Shown here one piece after another: positions 22,179 through 27,368 of a stretch of DNA of 27,368 nt (the stretch's first letter is position 1; the number at the start of each line of letters is the position of its first letter). The translations under genes were made by a program, and so were the position numbers. Source of the DNA: a virus; the IMG/VR virus record IMGVR_UViG_3300017991_000347, positions 1 through 27,368 of that record. One strand, given 5' to 3'. The notes below the pieces were generated by a model. The model was not told the origin of the DNA. It ran no database searches and saw nothing but the letters and a program-made list of their open reading frames with translations.

Positions 22179-23114
22179 TTACACCGACATAGCGAGCGTC
22201 AGAAGTAAATAGTTGTCTGATGTGATAAGGGTCGCTTTGTTCAAACATTTCTGGAAGTTGTCTTTTGACATTGACCCAACATCTTCGTTCTCTCCGATGT
22301 TTACTTTCCAAACTTCAATATCAAAATCCAACAAAGTTTTGATGATCTCCAACTCTTTCTTTCTTGCGTCAGGATCCAAAGCGATATAAACGCCTGCATC
22401 TTTCTTAACAATCTTTTGCAGAAGAGCAGAGTTTTGATTTAGTGTGGATCCAAGAAGAGGTACAGAATTACGACCGGCAACCACAGCATCAAACACCCCC
22501 TCCACCAAAATAATGTCCGAACTCCAATCCACAAACAAATCGTTGAATATAATGTTCTTGCTTGCTGGCGGGTTCTTATACTTTGGATACGCTTTTCTAT
22601 CATAGGACCGAGAAACAAAGTAGTTCAAATCGCCTTCATCATCAAACGAAGGAATGACGATACGATTTTCATACTCTCCTTTGCTACAATAGCCCATCTT
22701 CCACCAAACAATATCTTGCTTTGTGATACCGCGCTTTCGCAGATAGTTTCGGGCAGCAAATCCGGTAGGTGGAATATCTTTATTCGCCAAAGACACAAAG
22801 CCTTCGGGCATATCAAGTATTTGTTTTTCTTCTACTTTCTCGGCAAAAAGATCTTCAAGCTTCTCATAATCAACGGTGCCTGTGATATCACGCCATTGAG
22901 ACTTGTGATTGTGGGTTCCATACTTCCGTATTATCCTGTAAAGATTTTTACCTCGTGTATCGCACGTCCAACATTTGAAATATCCCTTATCAAGGTTGAT
23001 AGACATTTTCTTTTTATGATGATTACAATAAGGGCAGTGAAAAAGAAACTCATTGTTTGAGCGATAAGGTGCTCCGAGAACATTAGTTAGGATTTTGAGC
23101 TTCTTGTCTTTCAT
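22179..23114 (-). CDS. 61: DNA primase, gp61-like (zinc ribbon plus TOPRIM)
   Basis: A 311-residue primase that makes RNA primers for lagging-strand replication. The N-terminal zinc ribbon has C27-P-Y-C30 and C48-W-T-C51. The catalytic TOPRIM domain has E205-G in IILVEGVFDAV and the D248-P-D250 pair in YIALDPDARK. Length is near that of T4 gp61 (342 aa). The ATG at 23114 lies inside the end of the resolvase gene (32-nt overlap). No helicase (gp41) is in the window. The DnaG-type CHC2 plus TOPRIM order is clear; the gp61 label rests on phage type. Confidence 0.9.
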   Translation of the reverse strand: MKDKKLKILTNVLGAPYRSNNEFLFHCPYCNHHKKKMSINLDKGYFKCWTCDTRGKNLYRIIRKYGTHNHKSQWRDITGTVDYEKLEDLFAEKVEEKQILDMPEGFVSLANKDIPPTGFAARNYLRKRGITKQDIVWWKMGYCSKGEYENRIVIPSFDDEGDLNYFVSRSYDRKAYPKYKNPPASKNIIFNDLFVDWSSDIILVEGVFDAVVAGRNSVPLLGSTLNQNSALLQKIVKKDAGVYIALDPDARKKELEIIKTLLDFDIEVWKVNIGENEDVGSMSKDNFQKCLNKATLITSDNYLLLTLAMSV

Positions 23115-23619
23115 TTATATACCCCGCTTTTGCTATCACGTAACTGTCGGCGCGGTCAGCATAACCGGGCTTTGGATTACCGTGACGGGTATACTCTACA
23201 GTAAAGTCTTCCACGTTGTCAATAACAAACTTCATAACGACTTCTTTCGCTTTCTGGCCCTTGGGAACTTTGATGCCGACCAACTTTCTAGCAGATATGG
23301 CTGCGAGATATTGAGGTTGTAAGCCAAAGATCTTATAACATTGCCAAGAAACTATACCATTGATCTTTGATAAAAGCGAAAGCGTTTGTGCTGATGAGAA
23401 CCCTGAACGAAATGATTGAAGCGATTGCTCTACGTAAACTTTGCTTATATGAAAACGATGTGAGATATAATCAAGTTTCTTCTCAATCATTTCGGCTTTC
23501 TTAAAGAAGTTCTTTTCTTTGCGCATATCAACATGATCGCAGTAAAGAATGTCGCCAGTTTCGGGGTCCAATATTGTTAAGCCAGTAATACTGGTTGAGA
23601 TGTCAAGTCCTAAAATCAT
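23083..23619 (-). CDS. RuvC-like Holliday junction resolvase
   Basis: A 178-residue RNase-H-fold nuclease. Acidic metal ligands match the RuvC plan: D6 in ILGLDISTSITGL, E64 in VYVEQSLQSF, and D155/D158 in YADRADSYVIA. The SGFSSAQTLSLLSKINGIVS helix (about 72-91) is also typical. It would cut branched DNA made by recombination or replication so that it can be packaged; T4 uses the unrelated endonuclease VII (gp49) for this. The ATG at 23619 has no strong ribosome site; it follows a structural gene by 12 nt. It overlaps the primase gene. Confidence 0.85.
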   Translation of the reverse strand: MILGLDISTSITGLTILDPETGDILYCDHVDMRKEKNFFKKAEMIEKKLDYISHRFHISKVYVEQSLQSFRSGFSSAQTLSLLSKINGIVSWQCYKIFGLQPQYLAAISARKLVGIKVPKGQKAKEVVMKFVIDNVEDFTVEYTRHGNPKPGYADRADSYVIAKAGYINERQEAQNPN

Positions 23620-23631
23620 ATCCGAATAATA

Positions 23632-24840
23632 TCAGATGTCAAGCTTGATCTTAAATGTGAAATCTCGCTCTACAGTTTTCTTTACTGGTGTTGCGACCTT
23701 AGCAATGCCGATAAGGTTTTTGTCTTCATCGTAGATACCGATCTTTGAGATGTATGTTGTTTTCTCGAATGATCCGGTTGGGTCAGCGTAAGCGGAGCTA
23801 ACGACGTTTTTAACTTTTCTTGTCGCCAATTCCAAATAAGCTTGAGAACTTGTGGCCGCGTAGTTGCCTGCTCCGTACTCTAAATACGTTGGGTTGTTTG
23901 AATGGTTCAGATCACCCTTCTGTGCTGTCGCAAACATAGTTAGTGTTTGGGTGTAGGATGTGCCACTCAGCTGCATGATATAAGATGAACTCGGAGCTGT
24001 GATAGACCCAGAAATTGATTGAGCAAAATATACCCACTTCGGATTATCGTTCCCTGGTAGGTAAGCATCACTGCTTCCGTTTAAGTTTTCTGAACCTGTT
24101 AAGATCAGTATTCCCTCAGAATATAAAGCCAGCCCTATAGCGCTGCCTGAGCCCACACCATATGTAGAATACAGAACTCCATCTCTGTTTGTGTCCTGTG
24201 CTCTTCCGATCAAGGTCCCGGTGAAGTAATATTCAAGGTTAATTGATCCTTTCTTAATCTGCGAACCATAAAATACAGTCGGTATATTTACTAATCCAAC
24301 TTCTGCTGTATCGAGATCTCTTTGGTACAAAGAAGAGGAATAAGCAAAGTGCGGATTTACATAATTGTAGTGATTGATGGTGTTTTTGAGAGCACGAAGA
24401 TGAGAAACGTAACCATCCGTTAACGTTGAGACCGTTCCTATTCTAGGCGTTGCAGTATCGTAATATTCTTTTGCTATACTTGATGTGTAGGGGTAAGAGC
24501 TTGCCAGAACATCGCCATAGGATGCCGAATTAAAAGAAGGTTCTGTAGATGTTCTAAAATCTATTCTTGTGCCATTCTTGACCACAAAAGGAAAAATTAA
24601 GCCATTGTCATTGACTTGCCCAATGGATCTCCCCGTAGAAGAAGAAACTCTATCAATGTTTAATTCGTATAACGATACATTTCCGGCATCTGTTAACCTG
24701 ATGGGATTAGCAAATGCACCGGATATGTTAGGGGTGTTATTGTAATACGCAGAGCCAGAGTAAACTACAAATTTAACGCTTGGATAAGTCTTTAAAGTAT
24801 TTTTGAATACTTCATTTCGTTTAAACTTGTAGTAAGGCAT
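23632..24840 (-). CDS. Virion structural protein, paralogue 2
   Basis: A 402-residue Ser/Tyr/Asn/Thr-rich, beta-structured protein. Its C-terminal ~40 residues (YISKIGIYDEDKNLIGIAKV, then ATPVKKTVERDFTFKIKLDI) parallel those of the gene just upstream, and further matches occur at IKKGSINL and at NHSNNPTYLE (NYSANQTYLS in the paralogue). This indicates gene duplication. The ATG at 24840 has no clear Shine-Dalgarno. No enzyme motif or signal is seen. A tail or baseplate role is likely from neighbours; the family cannot be named. Confidence 0.7.
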   Translation of the reverse strand: MPYYKFKRNEVFKNTLKTYPSVKFVVYSGSAYYNNTPNISGAFANPIRLTDAGNVSLYELNIDRVSSSTGRSIGQVNDNGLIFPFVVKNGTRIDFRTSTEPSFNSASYGDVLASSYPYTSSIAKEYYDTATPRIGTVSTLTDGYVSHLRALKNTINHYNYVNPHFAYSSSLYQRDLDTAEVGLVNIPTVFYGSQIKKGSINLEYYFTGTLIGRAQDTNRDGVLYSTYGVGSGSAIGLALYSEGILILTGSENLNGSSDAYLPGNDNPKWVYFAQSISGSITAPSSSYIMQLSGTSYTQTLTMFATAQKGDLNHSNNPTYLEYGAGNYAATSSQAYLELATRKVKNVVSSAYADPTGSFEKTTYISKIGIYDEDKNLIGIAKVATPVKKTVERDFTFKIKLDI

Positions 24841-24860
24841 AACATAACCGTTTAACCACT

Positions 24861-25928
24861 TTAGTAATCAAGTCTTACTCTGATTGTAAACTCGGTGCTT
24901 GGATCTTTCTTGAGAGGCTCGGACAACTTCGCGACCGCAAGCAACTCGTTGTCTGGCGAGTAAAGACCAACCGAAGTCACATAAGATACTGGAAGATCCT
25001 GTGAGTTTGTCTTAACAACCATCTTACTTGATGAAAGATAAGTTTGGTTTGCAGAGTAATTGAAATCAGTGTTGTTCGCTCTGCAGAAGTAAACTGTGGA
25101 GTTTAGTTCGGTTGTATTGTTGAAAGACACATTCTGAACTCTATGGCGAATACCATCAGCGTTACCAGAGATTGCGGTGCCGCTCAAGAACTGATCGATT
25201 CCACTTGGGTTTGCTGTACTCATGCTTACCGGAGTTGTTAATAGTGAACTAAATACAGAAGCTGTCACTACAGCTATGCCTGCTTGGTAGTAAAGCAAGC
25301 CAGCCGGTACTCTACCAGAACCGTCTACTGCAGAGGCTGTCAACGCAGAGCCAGTAGCATATAGGATACCATATTCGCCTGCAGGGGAATTTACTTTGTA
25401 ACCGTTCGAGCCACTGGAGTCAACCAAGTCGATCGTTGTTCCGCCACCAAACGGAGTGCCATAGGCACCGCTGACACCCAATGTTAGTGTAAACGAACCT
25501 TTCTTGATCTCGTCCTTAACAAGAAGTCTTGTAAAGTTAAAGAAATAAGCTTCATTTATCTTTGTTCCGCCAGACAAATCACCGTCTTCATCAAAGCGAC
25601 GGACGGCGCCGTTCTCATCAAATCCAACTAGAACCTGTGCCATCTGATTGTAGATATTAATCTTTTTAGCATTCTGCGTAGATGTGGCGCCGGAAAGACC
25701 AGAGACTGCGGCATAACCACAAGTTAAATCAATAATGTGGTTTGCTGAAGAGCTTAAGTAAGGATAATCGTAAACCGACTGGAACATACCATGAGCGAAG
25801 TTTTTGATGTTTCCATCTGCATAAGTGCCTGATAGTATAGATCCAGTGATTGGAATCGCTTCATGGAGGAGGTTCCTCGTAACAACGGAATCTCTTGATG
25901 ATTCTAATTCTTTAAATGAAGTTGCCAT
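24861..25928 (-). CDS. Virion structural protein, paralogue 1
   Basis: A 355-residue beta-rich protein starting MATSFKELESSRDSVVTRNL. It shares with the next gene the IKKGSFTL segment (about 138-145), a GLLYYQAGIAVVT strand and the C-terminal block YVTSVGLYSPDNELLAVAKL, then SEPLKKDPSTEFTIRVRLDY. AAAAGGATAT precedes the ATG. The N-terminal halves of the pair differ more, consistent with a shared assembly interface and distinct exposed parts. Structural role from context; exact location in the virion unknown. Confidence 0.7.
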   Translation of the reverse strand: MATSFKELESSRDSVVTRNLLHEAIPITGSILSGTYADGNIKNFAHGMFQSVYDYPYLSSSANHIIDLTCGYAAVSGLSGATSTQNAKKINIYNQMAQVLVGFDENGAVRRFDEDGDLSGGTKINEAYFFNFTRLLVKDEIKKGSFTLTLGVSGAYGTPFGGGTTIDLVDSSGSNGYKVNSPAGEYGILYATGSALTASAVDGSGRVPAGLLYYQAGIAVVTASVFSSLLTTPVSMSTANPSGIDQFLSGTAISGNADGIRHRVQNVSFNNTTELNSTVYFCRANNTDFNYSANQTYLSSSKMVVKTNSQDLPVSYVTSVGLYSPDNELLAVAKLSEPLKKDPSTEFTIRVRLDY

Positions 25929-25943
25929 TATAATATCCTTTTA

Positions 25944-26894
25944 TTAACTAGTCTTCTTAACAAATCTTACTGGAACATCCAGAGTGTAGCCCGTAGAAAC
26001 ACCCGAGATTCTTACTGTTGAATCAATAAATCTGTAGTTTGCAGCCAGCAAAGTATTGGTGCCACTAGTGATGTTAGAGGTTCCGGCAGAACCTAACTGA
26101 TTGAATAAGAATGTACTTGTTCTTAAGTCTAATGATGCCGCAATCTTAAATTGAACTCTAGTTCCTAGAGGTCCGTTTATGGATGATGCTGCGCCGGCGC
26201 CCGGAGAACTGATGATTCCCGTATCATCGTTTGAAGAAAAGATGTAAGTTGCGATGTTATCATCATCTATAGAAGAAGGCTGAATTCTGGCGTTCTGCCC
26301 TTCAGTCTGACTGCCTCTACTTCGTAGTTGTCCAAGTCGGTTGTCGATCTGAACAAAATATTGTGTCTCTACAAGAGTGGAGTCAATATCTGCTAGCGTC
26401 TGCTGATTGCTTACCTCTGTCGTATCCAGTCCCTGGTCCGCTGCTACGTAACGGGCGCCTTGGGTTGGCTCATAGCCATTTAAGATACCATTAGCTAGAG
26501 AGGAACCGTTTGTTGGAGTTAAAGCGTCAACCGTGGTTTCATCAACCAAAACAACATAAGAGTTTAGTCCGGACAAGAAAGGCTGTAGATCTGTGTTGGT
26601 CAATATAACCGGCAAGTAAAGAAGGTCACTTCTAGAATAAGAAAGCAATCGGGACTTCATGCTTGACATGTTATTGGTGAATGATTCCAAAACAGGAGTT
26701 TGTAGAATGTTTAGATCGTAGTAAGATGAGCCACTTGGATGGTTTTTATCGTATAGACCGTAATCTATCTCATCATCTCCTAAAGCAAACTTTGTAATTT
26801 TAAATCTGCCATTTCCTTCTGCTAGGCGCTTTCTACCTAAATCGGTTAAAACAGCGTCTAAAATAATATCACCTGAATTGTCTAAGAATCCCAT
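25944..26894 (-). CDS. Conserved virion structural protein
   Basis: A 316-residue protein opening with MGFLDNSGDIILDAVLTDLG and RKRLAEGNGRFKITKFALGD, then EIDYGLYDKNHPSG. From memory this N-terminal block is widely conserved in large environmental myoviruses and annotated only as structural; I cannot attach a T4 gene number. The remainder is variable, Ser/Thr/Asn-rich and beta-structured. An AGAGGA site precedes the ATG, with an ACTATTTAT motif 18 nt upstream of the start. It leads the structural group that includes the two paralogues. Confidence 0.72.
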   Translation of the reverse strand: MGFLDNSGDIILDAVLTDLGRKRLAEGNGRFKITKFALGDDEIDYGLYDKNHPSGSSYYDLNILQTPVLESFTNNMSSMKSRLLSYSRSDLLYLPVILTNTDLQPFLSGLNSYVVLVDETTVDALTPTNGSSLANGILNGYEPTQGARYVAADQGLDTTEVSNQQTLADIDSTLVETQYFVQIDNRLGQLRSRGSQTEGQNARIQPSSIDDDNIATYIFSSNDDTGIISSPGAGAASSINGPLGTRVQFKIAASLDLRTSTFLFNQLGSAGTSNITSGTNTLLAANYRFIDSTVRISGVSTGYTLDVPVRFVKKTS

Positions 26895-26911
26895 ACTATT
26901 GTCCTCTTCAT

Positions 26912-26920
26912 ATAAATAGT
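26912..26920 (-). promoter_or_regulatory. ACTATTTAT motif upstream of conserved structural gene
   Basis: Exact ACTATTTAT on the minus strand, 18 nt before the ATG at 26894 and just after the stop of the upstream gene. Candidate late-promoter element by recurrence. Confidence 0.35.
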
Positions 26921-26934
26921 GTTAAAATTTGTTA

Positions 26935-27368
26935 TTAACTTGGATTTGTAACCCCTGAATTTTTGAAGGTAATATTTAAATCCATTTTCCTGCCGGTCTT
27001 TTTGCTTGTAACTCTAATTTTAAACTTTTCCTGCCAGCATTTACTTTCAGCAACTCCCAACAAACTGTCCTGCGGTATTTCGTCTAAATCTGATGGAGCC
27101 GGTATTGTTGTGTTTGGATCCAAAGCAACTTGTTGGAAACTTGGCTCTATGTAAATAAATCTTCTGCCCTGCTTGATGTAAGTTGGCTTTTCCTGTTTAA
27201 AAGTAAATACCTGCTGTCTTAAATAGATTTGACCTTCGTTATTAAACATCTCTATCTCAAAAATATAAGTTGGGTTAGAGATATTCCCATGAACGTCTAC
27301 AGATCTAGCGCAGTAATAATACTTTCTATTTGGAATAATGATATCTTCAAAATAGCCTGGAGTGCCAA
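26935..27368 (-). CDS. Virion structural protein with Fn3-like segment, 5' end outside window
   Basis: The frame is open from the right edge to a stop at 26935, so 143 codons are seen and the true start lies beyond the window. An internal ATG at 27249 should not be taken as the start, because the coding sequence upstream of it continues a recognisable domain: IPNRKYYYCARSVDVHGNIS followed by NPTYIFEIEM has the pattern of the last strands of a fibronectin type III repeat. The C-terminal part is basic (IRVTSKKTGRKMDLNITFKN). Probably the end of a long, multidomain tail or baseplate protein; the identity depends on the missing part. Confidence 0.75.
   Translation of the reverse strand, partial: GTPGYFEDIIIPNRKYYYCARSVDVHGNISNPTYIFEIEMFNNEGQIYLRQQVFTFKQEKPTYIKQGRRFIYIEPSFQQVALDPNTTIPAPSDLDEIPQDSLLGVAESKCWQEKFKIRVTSKKTGRKMDLNITFKNSGVTNPS

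Noticed and set aside
26935-27249. Complete 104-residue gene starting at the ATG at 27249
   Set aside because: The same frame continues without a stop to the window edge and encodes an Fn3-like segment, so the ATG is internal.
1-27368. tRNA genes and CRISPR arrays
   Set aside because: No cloverleaf-type sequence or regularly spaced repeat was noticed on either strand; intergenic gaps are too short for an array.

Overview
The window is a piece of a tailed-phage genome, a distant T4-like myovirus of the kind found in marine and other environmental viromes. The calls rest on hallmark proteins read directly from the translations: a gp17-type large terminase, gp20 portal, gp21 prohead protease, gp22-like acidic scaffold and gp23 major capsid protein, together with gp46/gp47-type recombination nuclease and gp61-type primase functions. 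Every credible gene lies on the minus strand, so the window is transcribed from right to left. Most of it looks mid-40s % G+C by eye. The host cannot be named from the sequence; a phage-encoded ribosomal protein bS21 and strong Shine-Dalgarno sites indicate a bacterial host.

Layout in transcription order. (1) 27368-23632: four virion structural genes, the first cut by the window edge and two of them paralogous. (2) 23619-21807: RuvC-like resolvase, primase, and a small acidic protein with a T4 internal-protein-like N-terminus, closed by a good intrinsic terminator. (3) 21735-18499: one 1078-residue protein that joins an Mre11/SbcD/gp47-type nuclease to a Rad50/SbcC/gp46-type ATPase. (4) 18502-16411: a translationally coupled 20-codon microgene, a holin-like protein, a membrane-anchored coiled-coil protein, a signal-peptide protein, a zinc-ribbon protein and an unknown protein. 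(5) 16409-616: the packaging and head module, terminase, portal, two unknown proteins, a small membrane protein, a 16-codon microgene, protease, a large protein with hydrophobic segments, a small prohead-type protein, bS21, two small structural proteins, a fibre, two adhesin-like proteins, scaffold and capsid protein. (6) 523-1: the start of a probable head-tail connector or neck protein, cut by the left edge.

The strongest unusual features are: a G+C-rich adhesin-like gene (4388-5185) flanked by two ~84-bp direct repeats, with an orphan copy of the upstream fibre gene's C-terminus beside it, which is the signature of a swappable cassette; the single-chain nuclease-ATPase fusion; bS21 inside the head module; two microgenes coupled by ATGA overlaps; and a recurring CTATTTAT-like motif just upstream of several structural genes that could be the phage's late promoter. 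No tRNA, CRISPR array, insertion sequence or reverse transcriptase was seen. No gap between genes exceeds 300 bases.
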